DNA of 64,000 nucleotides from Arthrobacter citreus (GTDB lineage: Bacteria > Actinomycetota > Actinomycetes > Actinomycetales > Micrococcaceae): positions 86,674 to 150,673 of the forward strand of contig NZ_VTFV01000005.1 of assembly GCF_009192745.1 (NCBI RefSeq). Reading direction: 5' to 3'. The translations under genes were made by a program, and so were the position numbers. Of this stretch, positions 1 through 10,641 are shown piece by piece (position 1 is the first letter of the stretch; the number at the start of each line of letters is the position of its first letter). The notes below the pieces were generated by a model, which saw only the letters and a program-made list of their open reading frames with translations, was not told the origin of the DNA and made no database searches.

Positions 1-1058
1 AAGACCGCGTCTACCGCGGCCCGCTCGGCGTCGTCGGCGTCATCAGTCCCTGGAACTTCCCGCTCCACCTCTCCCAGCGTTCCGTGGCACCCGCCCTTGC
101 ACTCGGCAACGCCGTCGTTCTTAAGCCGGCAAGCGACACACCGGTCACCGGCGGCCTGCTGATTGCCAAGGTCTTTGAGGAAGCAGGGCTGCCGGCCGGC
201 GTGCTGAGCGTAGTGGCCGGCGCCGGCTCCGAAATCGGCGATGCCTTCGTGGAGCACCCCGTCCCGTCCCTGATTTCGTTTACGGGCTCGACGGCGGTGG
301 GCAAGAACGTGGGCGCCCTCGCCGCGAGCGGTGACCACCTCAAGTACACGGCGCTTGAACTCGGCGGCAACGGCCCGTTCGTGGTCCTGGCTGATGCCGA
401 TGTGGACCAGGCCGTCCGTGCCGCGGTAATGGGCAAGTTCCTGCACCAGGGACAGATCTGCATGGCAATCAACCGGATCATCCTTGAGGACTCCATCCAT
501 GACGAGTTCGTGGAGAAGTTCACCCAGCACGTACGGTCATTGCCCGTGGGCGATCCCTCGGATCCGAAGACCGTGATCGGCCCGATCATCAACGCCAAGC
601 AGATCGAAGGCCTGGAAACCAAGATCAACCAGGCCAAGGAAGAAGGTGCTGAAACCGTCCTGGAAGGCAGCACCAACGGGCAGGTCCTCAGCCCGTGGAT
701 CTTCACCGGCGTCACCCAGGACATGGAGCTGGCACGCGAGGAGATCTTCGGCCCGATCGCAGGCATCCAGCGCGCACGCGACGCCGCTCATGCACTGGAA
801 CTGGCCAACGCCACCCCGCAGGGCCTCTCCGGCGCAGTCTTCACCGCCTCAGCCGAGGGCGGGCTGCAGTTCGCCCGGAAGCTGCAGGTGGGCATGGCCC
901 ACGTGAATGACATGCCTGTCCATGATGAAGTGCACGTAGCCTTCGGCGGGGTGAAGAACTCCGGCCTGGGCCGGTTCAACGGCGAGTGGGCCGTCGAGGA
1001 GTTCACTCAGGACCAGACAGTCACGCTCCAGCACGAACCGCGTCAGTACCCGTTCTAG
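1..1058 (+). CDS. Aldehyde dehydrogenase, 5'-truncated by the window edge
   Basis: NAD(P)-dependent oxidation of an aldehyde to a carboxylate. The reading frame is open from base 3, so the N-terminus lies upstream of the window. Visible family signatures are the PWNFP segment of the cofactor-binding domain, LKPAS, the general-base Glu in LELGGNGP, and the catalytic Cys in GQICMA (codon near 459). The C-terminal [10 protein letters not shown] stretch is also typical. The overall look is of the benzaldehyde/vanillin-type branch, but the substrate cannot be read from the sequence. The 3' end overlaps the convergent downstream gene by 38 bp. Confidence 0.93.
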   Translation, partial: DRVYRGPLGVVGVISPWNFPLHLSQRSVAPALALGNAVVLKPASDTPVTGGLLIAKVFEEAGLPAGVLSVVAGAGSEIGDAFVEHPVPSLISFTGSTAVGKNVGALAASGDHLKYTALELGGNGPFVVLADADVDQAVRAAVMGKFLHQGQICMAINRIILEDSIHDEFVEKFTQHVRSLPVGDPSDPKTVIGPIINAKQIEGLETKINQAKEEGAETVLEGSTNGQVLSPWIFTGVTQDMELAREEIFGPIAGIQRARDAAHALELANATPQGLSGAVFTASAEGGLQFARKLQVGMAHVNDMPVHDEVHVAFGGVKNSGLGRFNGEWAVEEFTQDQTVTLQHEPRQYPF

Positions 1059-3021
1059 CGGGCTCCTGCCGGTCCCGGGGCAGTCCGGGGCCGGCCAGGA
1101 GCGCCGCAGCAATGTCATCGGCGTCGCGCAGGGTCCGGGAACCGGCTGAGGCCGGGGCTCCGGATTCCGCGGCGATCGCGGTGCCCCATTGCACCGAGGA
1201 GAGCTGCAGGCCCAGGACGTAGAGGTTCTCCTGGGGTTTGCCCTTGACGTCCAGCGGACGGTACGGCGGCAGTGAAACATCCAGCCCCGGCGTAAGGACG
1301 GGCGTGCCGTTGGGCGCCATCATCACCTTGGGCCGGGCTTCTCCGCGGTGCAGCAGATCCGCCAGCAGTGGTGAGAGCGTTGCGTTGACCCGGTTGGGCG
1401 GCATCATCGCCTCCACGAGAGTGGTGGCCGCGTACTCACCTGCTACCCAGGGAGAAGACGCGGTGAAGACGGCGCGGGCTTCATCGACGTCGAAACGCGG
1501 GTCCGGACCCACAAAGTGGACCAGCCCTGCGCGCACCAGGGCGGCGAGCTGTTCGATCCGTTCCGGCGGCGGCCCGGAGGCCAGCCCCTCCACCAGGGGT
1601 TCAAACCAGCCGCGCAGTTCAGTGAGCCAGGATTCCTCCGCCAGTCCGCCGTCGGCCACTACTGCCTTCAGCAGGGAACGGCCGGCGTTCAGCGCACCGA
1701 TGGCCATCTTCAGCGGGTCGTCCTCGCCCTTCGCGGAGCCGGCAGCGTCGTCCTCCAGATAGCGCAGGATTTCTGCGTCCAGGTCCTCGGGACCGGCGAA
1801 CGGACGCCGGCCCAGCGGCTGGGCCAAAGCTTCCAGGCTGGCCCGCTGGTCCGACGGCACGCAGCGCGCCAGGACTTCTTCCTTTGCGGCATCCCAGTCC
1901 GGGCCGGCCACATTGAGCGCGGCTTCCAGCTCAGCGAGGAAGTCGTCAGCCGGGATTGTGAGGCAGTCCGGGGTGGTCCGCGCCAGGGTTGAGTAGTAAG
2001 CCCACACGGCATCGCGGTGCAGCAGCGGCCAGAGGTCGTGGTCGAACCCGGGCTGGATGCCTTCCGCGGCAAACCTCCCGGCAGTTTCCTGGGTAAACCA
2101 GCGCAGGGTCACGCTGCGCGGCACATAACTCTCGAGTTTTGCCTTGGCACGGTACGGGGTGCCGCGGCGCGAGGCGGCCACCAGCACCGGTTCCCGGCCG
2201 GAAGGCTCGTAGCGCAGGGCACGGCCCGCGGGCTCCCCGGTTGGCACAAACACTCCGCCGCGGCCCAGGGTCACATGCGCCATGATGTCAAAGAAGTTCA
2301 GTCCCAGGCCGCGGACCAGCACAGGTTCCCCGGCGGGCAGCACGGAGAAGTCCGCGTCCGAGGGCACGGCCGGGGGCAGGTACTGCAGCCCCAGCCGGGA
2401 GGCGGCATCGCTAAGCCGGTTCTGCTCGGGCGTGAGGGCTGCCGGCAGATGGCCCAGGGCGAGGACCACGGCGTCCGCAGCCAGCGGGTCCTCCCCCGCC
2501 AGATCAATGACAAACCCGGTGCCCAGACGCTGCAGCGACAGGGCTTCGGCCCGGTGATGGACGACGACGGCGCCCGCCTGGGCGGCAGCATCCGCCAGAT
2601 GCGCGTAGGTCCATTCCAGATACCTGCCGTACAGGGCGCGGCTGGGGAAATCGGCAGGGCCAAGGCAGGCGATTTCCTCCCGGTCCCCGGCGCTCAGCGC
2701 AGGTGCCGGGTCCTGGGCCATCAGGCGCACCCACTGTCCCAGCGAGAGCCCTGTGGCTGAGGGAGCGAGTTCTTCGGCTGTCCGCCCAGCGGGGACCACC
2801 GTAGGGAAAAGGCAGGGGGTGTTCATCAGGAACTGCCGGGACTGGCTGGTCCGCCACACATGCCCGGGCCCCGGGTTGAACGGATCAACCATGCTGACCT
2901 GCAGCACAGGCCGGTCCGCAGCCGGCAGTTCCAGGTAGCGGGCAAGCAGCCGGTCAAGGACCGAGACACCGCGCGGACCGGCACCGATCACGGCAACGCG
3001 GAGGGTTTGGCCTTTGTCCAT
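1021..3021 (-). CDS. FAD/NAD(P)-binding protein (FAD_NAD_binding_9-like), 666 aa
   Basis: Probable flavoprotein of unknown reaction. The N-terminus has a Rossmann dinucleotide motif ([15 protein letters not shown], residues about 11-25), as in the large actinobacterial FAD/NAD(P)-binding proteins of the PF13454 type. A second nucleotide-binding-like strand, VVLALGHLP, lies near residue 185. There is no signal peptide or membrane segment, so it is probably cytosolic. The ATG used here is directly preceded by an AGAAGG sequence that is very close for a ribosome binding site, so the true start could be slightly different. It runs convergent with the aldehyde dehydrogenase and overlaps its last 38 bp. 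Family assignment is from memory of motif and length; function is unassigned. Confidence 0.75.
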   Translation of the reverse strand: MDKGQTLRVAVIGAGPRGVSVLDRLLARYLELPAADRPVLQVSMVDPFNPGPGHVWRTSQSRQFLMNTPCLFPTVVPAGRTAEELAPSATGLSLGQWVRLMAQDPAPALSAGDREEIACLGPADFPSRALYGRYLEWTYAHLADAAAQAGAVVVHHRAEALSLQRLGTGFVIDLAGEDPLAADAVVLALGHLPAALTPEQNRLSDAASRLGLQYLPPAVPSDADFSVLPAGEPVLVRGLGLNFFDIMAHVTLGRGGVFVPTGEPAGRALRYEPSGREPVLVAASRRGTPYRAKAKLESYVPRSVTLRWFTQETAGRFAAEGIQPGFDHDLWPLLHRDAVWAYYSTLARTTPDCLTIPADDFLAELEAALNVAGPDWDAAKEEVLARCVPSDQRASLEALAQPLGRRPFAGPEDLDAEILRYLEDDAAGSAKGEDDPLKMAIGALNAGRSLLKAVVADGGLAEESWLTELRGWFEPLVEGLASGPPPERIEQLAALVRAGLVHFVGPDPRFDVDEARAVFTASSPWVAGEYAATTLVEAMMPPNRVNATLSPLLADLLHRGEARPKVMMAPNGTPVLTPGLDVSLPPYRPLDVKGKPQENLYVLGLQLSSVQWGTAIAAESGAPASAGSRTLRDADDIAAALLAGPGLPRDRQEPARTGTDAVRAGA

Positions 3022-3085
3022 CCTTCTAGGGTATCCGCCGGCCAGCGCTGACCTGCGCGGACCTTTGTCCCGGACCAGGTCCGGC

Positions 3086-3271
3086 TCATGCGAAGGTCAG
3101 GAAAACAAACACTGCCGCCACGAACACTCCCAGGATCCAGAACCAGCGGTTGACCCGTTTGCGGCCCTGGACATCCTCCACCGGGATACGTGAGCCGCGG
3201 AAGATGAGCACTATCAGGATCACGGCGGCGATGATCCCGGCCAGCGGGAGCAGCAGGGTGAGGATCGACAC
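3086..3271 (-). CDS. Small membrane protein, 61 aa
   Basis: Two predicted transmembrane helices (residues about 3-25 and 43-60) are separated by a short charged loop (SRIPVEDVQGRKRVNR). No family recognised. The frame has good third-position GC use and sits alone between the FAD protein and the kdp control region, transcribed away from kdp. It is small enough that it could be spurious, but the hydrophobic pattern and charge distribution look like a genuine small integral membrane protein. Confidence 0.5.
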   Translation of the reverse strand: MSILTLLLPLAGIIAAVILIVLIFRGSRIPVEDVQGRKRVNRWFWILGVFVAAVFVFLTFA

Positions 3272-3415
3272 GATGACTCCAAGGGGAAACTAGCGGCTCC
3301 GGGTGCGGAAAACACTACGGGCTGCGCCATGCCCCGCGGAACGGCAACACCGGCCAGCCGACCTCCCAGGGCCCGAACCGCAGGGAATTCGTTATGGTCT
3401 GCCTGCCTGGCGTTA

Positions 3416-3456
3416 GGAATCCGTGAGGATTCCCCAAACACCCCGGTACGGGGTTT
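3416..3456 (+). promoter_or_regulatory. Two adjacent hairpins/inverted repeats upstream of kdp
   Basis: The 260-bp gap between the small membrane gene and the kdp locus contains a perfect inverted repeat GGAATCC-gtga-GGATTCC (3416-3433). A second hairpin follows immediately, CCCC-GGTAC-GGGG with flanking AAAC/TTT (3436-3456). The first is a candidate operator, for example for KdpE. The second resembles an attenuator. Neither role is shown by the sequence alone. Confidence 0.4.
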
Positions 3457-3531
3457 CTACTCGTTTCGGCGCTTCACGGCGCCCTCCTTCCGGACCGGTG
3501 GGAGCACGAACGAGTTTGTTGGGGGCACCCC

Positions 3532-3615
3532 TTGCTGGATGTACTGATAGTCGCGGGAACGGCGGCGTTCTTCGCCGGACTGGCACTGCTGGCGCGGGCG
3601 GTGGAGAAGCTGTGA
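3532..3615 (+). CDS. 27-residue membrane peptide at the head of the kdp operon
   Basis: A TTG-started frame encodes one hydrophobic helix ([19 protein letters not shown]) ending in RAVEKL. A G-rich stretch (GGGGG, 3521-3525) could serve as a weak ribosome binding site. Its TGA stop overlaps the GTG start of kdpF in a GTGA arrangement, which implies translational coupling. Short single-helix peptides ending in a similar VEKL tail are, as far as I recall, seen upstream of kdpF in other actinobacteria. It may be an accessory subunit of the K+ pump, but this is inference. Confidence 0.55.
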   Translation: MLDVLIVAGTAAFFAGLALLARAVEKL

Positions 3616-3701
3616 ACGTCTTCGACTACGCTGCGCTGATCCTGGCTGCCGCCTCGGCGGTCTACGCGCTGGCTGCACTCCTGCGGCCGGAGAAATTCTG
3701 A
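3612..3701 (+). CDS. kdpF: KdpF, K+-transporting ATPase small subunit
   Basis: A 29-residue single-helix protein starting at GTG and ending in LLRPEKF, the characteristic KdpF C-terminus. KdpF is a lipid-like stabilising peptide of the KdpFABC complex in the membrane. The stop codon overlaps the kdpA start (TGATG), and the start overlaps the stop of the preceding 27-residue peptide, so all three frames are coupled. Confidence 0.85.
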   Translation: MNVFDYAALILAAASAVYALAALLRPEKF

Positions 3702-5362
3702 TGGCGGGCTGGCTGGCGCTCGGCCAGTTCCTCGCCGTCGCCCTGTTCCTTGCACTGGTGCACCGTCCGCTGGGCGACTACATGGCTCACGCCTATACCT
3801 CGCAGAAGGACCTGGCTGCCGAACGCGGCGTGTACCGGGTGCTGGGCGTCGCCCCGCGCTCGGGGCAGCCCTGGCAGTCCTATCTTCGGTCGGTCCTGGT
3901 GTTCTCGGCGCTGGGCGTGCTGGCACTGTATCTGGTGCAGCGGCTCCAGCCGCTGCTTCCAGCTTCCCTGGGACTGCCCGCTGTTCCGGAGGGCCTGTCC
4001 TTCAACACCGCGGTGTCCTTCGTAACCAATACCAACTGGCAGTCCTACTCGCCCGAAGCCACCATGGGCTACGCCGTCCAGGCCACGGGCCTGGCGGTCC
4101 AGAATTTCCTGTCCGCCGCCGTCGGGCTCTGCGTGGCCATTGCCCTGGTGCGGGGCTTCGCTGGCCGCGGGGCCGTGACCATCGGCAATTTCTGGGTGGA
4201 CCTGACCCGGTCCCTCACCCGCATCCTGCTGCCGGGTGCGGCAGTGGGAGCCGTGTTTCTGCTGCTGGGCGGGGTCATCCAGAACTTCACCGGCTTCACC
4301 GAGGTTTCAACCCTGGCCGGAGGCACCCAGAGCATCCCGGGCGGCCCGGTGGCCACGCAGGAAGCCATCAAGCTGCTGGGCACCAACGGCGGCGGGTTCT
4401 TCAACGCGAACTCCGCCCACCCGTTCGAGAACCCAACCGCGTTTACCAACCTGGTCTCCGTGCTGCTGATGCTCATCATTCCGTTCTCGCTGCCGCGCAC
4501 GTTTGGCGCCATGATCGGTGACCGCAGGCAGGGGTACGCCATCCTCGCCGCCATGGCGGGCATCTTCGTCCTGTCCCTGGCTGCCATGACGGCGTTTGAG
4601 TTCGCTGCAGCCAACGGGACCGCCGGTGCCATGGAGGGCAAGGAAACCCGCTTTGGCGTCGCCGGCTCCACCCTGTTCGGCAGCACCAGCACCCTGACCT
4701 CCACCGGTGCCGTGAACTCCATGCATGACAGCTTCGGAGCTCTCGGCGGCATGATGGCCATGCTGAACATGATGCTCGGCGAGATTGCCCCGGGCGGGGT
4801 GGGTTCCGGGCTCTACGGCATGCTGGTGCTGGCCGTCGTCGCGGCCTTCATTTCCGGGCTGCTGGTTGGCCGAACCCCCGAGTACCTGGGCAAGAAGATC
4901 GGCCCGCGGGAGATCAAGCTGGCCTGCCTGTACGTGCTGACCATGCCCGCGCTGGTCCTCGCCGGCACCTCCCTGAGCTTCGCCCTGCCTGGCATCCGCA
5001 CGGAAATTGAAGACACCTCCATGCTGAACAGCGGCCCGCATGGCTTCAGCGAGGTGCTCTACGCGTTCACCTCCGCGGCCAACAACAACGGTTCGGCCTT
5101 CGCCGGGCTGACTGCCAACACGCCGTGGCTGAACACGGCGCTGGGCCTGGCCATGCTGCTCGGCCGGTTCCTGCCCATCATCTTCGTCCTGGCGCTCGCC
5201 GGAACCCTGGCCGCGCAGGGTAAGGTGCCGGCCACGGCCGGAACGCTGCCCACGCACCGGCCCCAGTCCGTGCTGATGCTCAGCGGCGTTACCGTGCTCG
5301 TCACCGCCCTCACCTTCTTTCCCGTACTCGCGCTGGGTCCCCTGGCAGAAGGACTGATCTGA
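3701..5362 (+). CDS. kdpA: KdpA, K+-translocating subunit
   Basis: Channel-like subunit of the high-affinity K+-ATPase, 553 aa, about ten membrane helices. It contains the expected selectivity-filter repeats: [10 protein letters not shown] in the first, [19 protein letters not shown] in the second, and [11 protein letters not shown] near the end. Length matches the family. It is co-transcribed with kdpF upstream (overlap) and kdpB (1-bp gap) downstream. Confidence 0.98.
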   Translation: MAGWLALGQFLAVALFLALVHRPLGDYMAHAYTSQKDLAAERGVYRVLGVAPRSGQPWQSYLRSVLVFSALGVLALYLVQRLQPLLPASLGLPAVPEGLSFNTAVSFVTNTNWQSYSPEATMGYAVQATGLAVQNFLSAAVGLCVAIALVRGFAGRGAVTIGNFWVDLTRSLTRILLPGAAVGAVFLLLGGVIQNFTGFTEVSTLAGGTQSIPGGPVATQEAIKLLGTNGGGFFNANSAHPFENPTAFTNLVSVLLMLIIPFSLPRTFGAMIGDRRQGYAILAAMAGIFVLSLAAMTAFEFAAANGTAGAMEGKETRFGVAGSTLFGSTSTLTSTGAVNSMHDSFGALGGMMAMLNMMLGEIAPGGVGSGLYGMLVLAVVAAFISGLLVGRTPEYLGKKIGPREIKLACLYVLTMPALVLAGTSLSFALPGIRTEIEDTSMLNSGPHGFSEVLYAFTSAANNNGSAFAGLTANTPWLNTALGLAMLLGRFLPIIFVLALAGTLAAQGKVPATAGTLPTHRPQSVLMLSGVTVLVTALTFFPVLALGPLAEGLI

Positions 5363-5363
5363 C

Positions 5364-7523
5364 ATGTCCATCCTCACCAAACAGCATCGTCCGCAGCCGG
5401 GCAGCACCCCGGCACCCGTACCGGCCCCGCCGGCATCCCTGGGCCTGAAGCAGGCCGCCGCTGCCGTCCCGGAGGCGCTGCGCAAACTGGACCCCCGGAG
5501 GATGTGGCGCACCCCGGTCATGTTCATCGTGGAAGCCGGCGCAGCCCTCATCACCGTGATCGCCATTGCTGAATCCTTCACCGGCGGGTCCCCGGAATCC
5601 GGAGGCTCCCCGGTGCCCGCCGGATTCACCTGGCTGATTGCTATCTGGCTCTGGCTGACCGTGCTGTTCGCGAACCTCGCGGAAGCTGTGGCCGAAGGCC
5701 GCGGCAAGGCACAGGCGGCCTCGCTGCGGGCCACCCGCAGCACCACGGCTGCCCGGCGGGTCAGCGGGTACGATCCGGCCTCAGACCCGGCCGCGCTGAA
5801 CGCCGCTGTGGAAGACGTGGCGTCGGCAGACCTGGTGCTGGGCGACGTCGTTGTAGTCACCGCCGGTGAAGTCATTCCCGGTGATGGAGACATCATCGAA
5901 GGCATCGCCTCCGTCGATGAGTCGGCCATTACCGGCGAATCCGCGCCGGTGGTGAGGGAATCAGGCGGCGACCGGTCGGCGGTAACCGGCGGTACACGGG
6001 TGCTTTCGGACCGGATCGTCGTCCGGATCACCAGCCGCCCGGGTGAGACTTTCGTGGACCGGATGATCTCCCTGGTGGAAGGAGCCGCGCGCCGGAAAAC
6101 CCCCAACGAGGTGGCACTGGACATCCTGCTCTCCACCCTCACCCTGGTCTTCCTGCTGGTGGTGCTGACCCTGAATCCGATGGCCGGATACGCCGGAGCC
6201 GTGATCAGTGTTCCCGTGCTCACCGCCCTGCTGGTCTGCCTGATCCCCACCACCATCGGTGCCCTGCTCTCGGCCATCGGCATCGCCGGCATGGACCGCC
6301 TGGTGCAGCACAATGTGCTGGCAATGTCCGGCCGTGCGGTCGAGGCTGCCGGAGACGTAACCACCCTGCTGCTGGATAAGACCGGCACCATCACGTACGG
6401 CAACCGCCAGGCCGCCGAGTTCTACCCGGTGGCCGGAGCGCCGCAGGAGGAACTGATCCGGGCTGCCGCACTGTCCTCGGCACTGGATCCCACTCCGGAG
6501 GGAAGGTCCATCGTGGAGCTGGCTGCCTCCCGCGGCGTGGCGGCAGAACCGGCCCCCGGCGCGGCGGGGATCCCGTTCACGGCCCAGACCCGAATGAGCG
6601 GACTGGATTTCCAGGACGGCTCCAGCGTGCGCAAGGGAGCCGGGTCTGCGGTTCTGGACTGGGCGGCCGAGTCCGGAGGCATCGCCGTCGACGTCCTCGC
6701 CGACCTCACGTACCGGGTGGACACGGTCTCCGCCGCAGGCGGCACCCCGCTGGTGGTCGCAGAGCGGGACGCAGCGGGCGTGGCCCGGATCCTCGGCGTG
6801 GTCTACCTCAAGGACGTGGTGAAACAGGGCCTGAAGGAACGTTTTGCCGAGCTGCGCCGGATGGGCATCCGAACGGTGATGGTGACCGGCGACAATCCCC
6901 GCACCGCCAAGGCCATTGCTGCCGAAGCCGGGGTGGACGACTACCTGGCCGAAGCCACACCGGAGGACAAAATTGCCCTGATCCGCAGGGAGCAGGAAGG
7001 CGGCCGGCTGGTGGCTATGACCGGCGACGGCACAAACGATGCACCCGCACTGGCCCAGGCCGATGTAGGCGTCGCCATGAATACCGGCACGTCTGCGGCC
7101 AAGGAAGCCGGCAACATGGTGGACCTGGATTCGGATCCCACCAAGCTGATCGACATTGTGCGAATCGGCAAGCAGCTGCTCATCACCCGCGGCGCGCTGA
7201 CCACGTTCTCCATCGCCAACGACGTCGCCAAGTACTTCGCGATCATTCCGGCCATGTTCATGGGGCTATTCCCCGGGCTGGCGGTCCTGAACATTATGGG
7301 CCTGCACTCCCCCGCCTCGGCGATCCTTTCCGCGGTGATCTTCAACGCCGTCGTGATCCTGGCCCTGATCCCGCTGGCCCTGCGCGGTGTGAAGTACCGC
7401 GCCGCCGGAGCTTCGGGCATCCTCAGCCGCAACCTGCTGGTCTTCGGCGTTGGCGGAGTGGTGGCCCCGTTCCTCGGCATCAAGCTGATTGACCTTGCCG
7501 TTTCCCTGCTTCCCGGCTTCTAG
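5364..7523 (+). CDS. kdpB: KdpB, P-type ATPase subunit
   Basis: Catalytic P-type ATPase subunit of KdpFABC, 719 aa. Diagnostic motifs are the actuator loop TGES, the phosphorylation site DKTGTIT, and the hinge motif [19 protein letters not shown]. Membrane helices flank the cytosolic loops as expected. It couples ATP hydrolysis to K+ uptake through KdpA. It starts 1 bp after kdpA; kdpC follows after 16 bp. Confidence 0.98.
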   Translation: MSILTKQHRPQPGSTPAPVPAPPASLGLKQAAAAVPEALRKLDPRRMWRTPVMFIVEAGAALITVIAIAESFTGGSPESGGSPVPAGFTWLIAIWLWLTVLFANLAEAVAEGRGKAQAASLRATRSTTAARRVSGYDPASDPAALNAAVEDVASADLVLGDVVVVTAGEVIPGDGDIIEGIASVDESAITGESAPVVRESGGDRSAVTGGTRVLSDRIVVRITSRPGETFVDRMISLVEGAARRKTPNEVALDILLSTLTLVFLLVVLTLNPMAGYAGAVISVPVLTALLVCLIPTTIGALLSAIGIAGMDRLVQHNVLAMSGRAVEAAGDVTTLLLDKTGTITYGNRQAAEFYPVAGAPQEELIRAAALSSALDPTPEGRSIVELAASRGVAAEPAPGAAGIPFTAQTRMSGLDFQDGSSVRKGAGSAVLDWAAESGGIAVDVLADLTYRVDTVSAAGGTPLVVAERDAAGVARILGVVYLKDVVKQGLKERFAELRRMGIRTVMVTGDNPRTAKAIAAEAGVDDYLAEATPEDKIALIRREQEGGRLVAMTGDGTNDAPALAQADVGVAMNTGTSAAKEAGNMVDLDSDPTKLIDIVRIGKQLLITRGALTTFSIANDVAKYFAIIPAMFMGLFPGLAVLNIMGLHSPASAILSAVIFNAVVILALIPLALRGVKYRAAGASGILSRNLLVFGVGGVVAPFLGIKLIDLAVSLLPGF

Positions 7524-7539
7524 AACCAAAGGACCCGTT

Positions 7540-8136
7540 ATGACCATGCTTCGTTCCACAGGCCGGCAGTTCGCCGTTGCCGCCAAGGCCCTGGCACTCT
7601 TCACCCTGCTGCTGGGCATCGCCTACCCGCTGCTCGCCACCGCAGCGGCCCAGACCGCCGCCGGACACCTGGCCAACGGTTCCCCCGTCAGCGCCGGGGG
7701 AAATGTCACCGGCTCCGCCCTGCTCGGGCAGTCCTTTACGGACAGCTCCGGCGCGGCCCTGCCCGAATGGTTCCAGTCCAGGCCCGGGACGTACGACGGC
7801 GCTGCCTCCGGCGGCAGCAACCTGGGCCCGTCCAGCCCCCAGCTGGCCGAGACGGTCCAGGCACGCCGGGAGGCCGTTGCCTCACTGGAATCGGTGCCGG
7901 AAGGGGATGTCCCCGCAGATGCGCTCACAGCATCCGCGTCCGGTCTGGACCCGCACATCAGCCCGGACTATGCCTACCTCCAGGTGGCGCGGGTGGCGGA
8001 AACACGGGAGCTGCCCGAGCACGCCGTCCGCGCCCTCGTGGATGCCGCCGTCGCCGGCCGCGCCGCTGGAATCCTGGGCGAGCCAACCGTAAACGTGTTG
8101 GAACTGAACATCGCCCTGCAGGAGCTGGACACTTAA
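7540..8136 (+). CDS. kdpC: KdpC, K+-ATPase subunit C
   Basis: A 198-aa subunit with one N-terminal membrane helix (ALFTLLLGIAYPLLATAAA) and the KdpC signatures GSALLGQSF, SSPQL and DPHISPDYAYLQVARVA. The start was set at the ATG preceded by AAAGGA (about 7527-7532). The frame also extends 17 codons upstream into kdpB, but that extension has no ribosome binding site. The product stabilises the KdpA/KdpB assembly. Confidence 0.97.
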   Translation: MTMLRSTGRQFAVAAKALALFTLLLGIAYPLLATAAAQTAAGHLANGSPVSAGGNVTGSALLGQSFTDSSGAALPEWFQSRPGTYDGAASGGSNLGPSSPQLAETVQARREAVASLESVPEGDVPADALTASASGLDPHISPDYAYLQVARVAETRELPEHAVRALVDAAVAGRAAGILGEPTVNVLELNIALQELDT

Positions 8137-8139
8137 CGG

Positions 8140-10641
8140 ATGACACGAGGAGAGCTCCGGGTGTTCCTGGGCGCAGCCCCTGGTGTGGGCAAGACCTACA
8201 CCATGGCCGAGGAAGGCCACCGCCTGGCAGGCGAGGGCCGGGACGTGGTGGTGGCCGTGGTGGAAACCCATGGCCGCGCCGGCACCGCCGCCGTCGTCCG
8301 GGGCCTGGAACAGGTGCCCCGGCGCAACGTGGAGCACCGGGGCCTGGTGCTGGAGGAACTGGACCTGTCCGCCGTGCTGGCCCGGCAGCCGGAGTACGCG
8401 CTGGTGGATGAACTGGCGCATACCAACGCTCCAGGGCTGGAAAACGCCAAGCGCTGGCAGGACGTCCAGGCACTGCTGTCCGCCGGGATCAATGTGCTCT
8501 CCACGGTGAACATCCAGCACATCGAGTCGCTCAACGACGTAGTGGAAGGCATCACCGGCACTGTTCAGCGCGAAACGGTGCCGGACAGCGTGCTGCGGGC
8601 AGCCGACCAGATTGAACTGGTGGACATTGCCCCGGAACTGCTGCGCGGCCGCCTGGCTGAGGGAATCGTCTACCCGGCCGCACGGGTGGATGCAGCCCTG
8701 TCCAACTACTTCCGCGTGGGAAACCTGACCGCACTGCGCGAGCTGGCCCTGCTGTGGCTGGCTGACGAGGTGGACAGTGCCCTGAACCGGTACCGGACGC
8801 AGAAGGGCATCCGCAGCAAATGGGAGGCCCGCGAGCGCGTGGTCGTGGCGCTCACCGGCGGACCGGAGGGGCAGACCCTGCTGCGGCGCGGTGCCCGGAT
8901 CGCTGCCCGCTCCGCAGGCGGGGAGCTGCTGGCCGTGCATGTGACCAACCCGGACGGGCTGCGCGAAAGCCACCCGGGGGAACTGGCCGTGCAGAGGGCA
9001 CTGGTGGAGAAACTCGGCGGCAGCTTCCACCAGGTGGTTGGCGCCGACATCCCGGGCGCGCTGGTGGATTTCGCCCGCTCTGCCAACGCGACGCAGCTGG
9101 TCATCGGCGTCAGCCGCCGGGACAGGCTGAAGGCACTGTTCGGCGGGCCCGGCATCGGTGCAACCGTGATCCGCCTGTCCGGAGACATCGACGTGCACAT
9201 TGTGAACCACGGTGCCGCGGGCGGGCACCGCGGGCTGCCGCGCCTGGGCGGCGCCCTGAGCGCCCGACGGCGTGCGGCCGGGTTTGCCCTTGCCCTGGCC
9301 GGAGGGCCGCTGCTCACCTGGCTGCTGGTAGGGGTCAGCACCCCGGAATCGATCACCAGCGACGTGCTGGCCTACCAGCTGCTGGTGATCCTGGTGGCAC
9401 TGGCCGGAGGGATCTGGCCGGCACTGTTCGCCGCACTGCTCTCCGGGGTAACCCTGGACTACTTCTTCATCCAGCCGCTGCACACCGTGACAGTGTCAGA
9501 ACCGCTTCACCTGTTCGCCCTGGTGCTCTACGCTGCCAACGCCATGCTGGTCTCCTTTGTGGTGGACCGTGCCGCCCGCCGGTCCCGGGCAGCCAGGCGC
9601 GCGGCGTCGGAATCGGACCTGCTGGCTTCCGTGGCCGGCAATGTCCTGCGCGGCGAAGACGCCGTGGAAGCCCTGGTGGGCCGGGTGCAGGAGGCCTTCA
9701 ATCTCGACGCCGCCCGGCTGCGGTCGGGGGAAACGGACCTGGCGGTGGCCGGCAGCGTGATCGGAGAGCCCGCGCACAAGGTACCCGTGGGCGCTGCCGT
9801 GCTGGAGCTGTACGGCAGTGTTCCGGGAGCCGCGGACCGGCGGCTGCTCGAAGTCATCGCGGCCCAGCTCGGTGCGGCACTGGACTACCGGGACCTCTCT
9901 GCCCGGGCCGAAGGCCTTCTCCCGCTGGCAGCAGCGGACCGGGTGCGCACCGCGCTGCTTGCCGCCGTCGGGCATGACCTGCGCCGTCCCCTGACCGCCG
10001 CAACCGCGGCCGTCACCAGCCTGCGGGCCCAGGATGTGGCCTGGAGCGAAAAGGACAGGGAAGAGCTGCTGGCCACCGCCGAGGAATCGCTGCAGACCCT
10101 CTCTACCCTGGTCACCAGCCTGCTGGACGTCAGCAGGCTCCAGGCCGGAGTGCTGGCAGTTTCGCTTGCGCCCCTGGAAGCCGCGGATGCCGTCCTGCCG
10201 GCACTGGAGGAACTGCGGCTGGGTCCGGGGCAGGTGCAGCTGGACCTCCCGGCGGGCCTTCCTGCACTCCTGGGCGACTCCGTGCTGCTGCAGCGGGTAC
10301 TGGTGAACGTGCTGGCCAACGCCATGCGGTTCTCCCCGCCGCAGGAGAAGGTGGTGCTGGCCGCGAGCGAGTTCGGCGGGAAAGTTGAAATCCGCGTCAT
10401 AGACTGCGGACCTGGGATTTCCCCGGAACGTGGTGACGAAATGTTCGTTCCCTTCCAGCGGCTGGGAGACACCGACAACCAGACCGGGCTGGGGCTGGGC
10501 CTGGCTGTCGCGAAGGGATTCATGGAAGGCATGGGCGGGACCCTGGAAACGGAGAAGACACCCGGCGGCGGACTCACTATGGTCCTGGGCCTGCCGGCTG
10601 CGCAGGCGGACCGGCCGGCGGATGCGGCCCCGGCGCTGTGA
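8140..10641 (+). CDS. kdpD: KdpD, K+-responsive sensor histidine kinase
   Basis: Sensor kinase of 833 aa controlling kdp. Domain order: N-terminal KdpD domain with Walker A (AAPGVGKT, residues about 12-19) and DELAHTN, then a universal-stress-like domain. A four-helix membrane segment (DUF4118-like, about 385-480) follows, including DYFFIQPLHT, and then the kinase core. The H-box is GHDLRRPLTA with the phospho-acceptor His near residue 612. N and G boxes are seen as NVLANAMRFS and GLGLGLAVAKG. It starts 3 bp after kdpC and its stop overlaps the kdpE GTG start. Confidence 0.97.
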   Translation: MTRGELRVFLGAAPGVGKTYTMAEEGHRLAGEGRDVVVAVVETHGRAGTAAVVRGLEQVPRRNVEHRGLVLEELDLSAVLARQPEYALVDELAHTNAPGLENAKRWQDVQALLSAGINVLSTVNIQHIESLNDVVEGITGTVQRETVPDSVLRAADQIELVDIAPELLRGRLAEGIVYPAARVDAALSNYFRVGNLTALRELALLWLADEVDSALNRYRTQKGIRSKWEARERVVVALTGGPEGQTLLRRGARIAARSAGGELLAVHVTNPDGLRESHPGELAVQRALVEKLGGSFHQVVGADIPGALVDFARSANATQLVIGVSRRDRLKALFGGPGIGATVIRLSGDIDVHIVNHGAAGGHRGLPRLGGALSARRRAAGFALALAGGPLLTWLLVGVSTPESITSDVLAYQLLVILVALAGGIWPALFAALLSGVTLDYFFIQPLHTVTVSEPLHLFALVLYAANAMLVSFVVDRAARRSRAARRAASESDLLASVAGNVLRGEDAVEALVGRVQEAFNLDAARLRSGETDLAVAGSVIGEPAHKVPVGAAVLELYGSVPGAADRRLLEVIAAQLGAALDYRDLSARAEGLLPLAAADRVRTALLAAVGHDLRRPLTAATAAVTSLRAQDVAWSEKDREELLATAEESLQTLSTLVTSLLDVSRLQAGVLAVSLAPLEAADAVLPALEELRLGPGQVQLDLPAGLPALLGDSVLLQRVLVNVLANAMRFSPPQEKVVLAASEFGGKVEIRVIDCGPGISPERGDEMFVPFQRLGDTDNQTGLGLGLAVAKGFMEGMGGTLETEKTPGGGLTMVLGLPAAQADRPADAAPAL

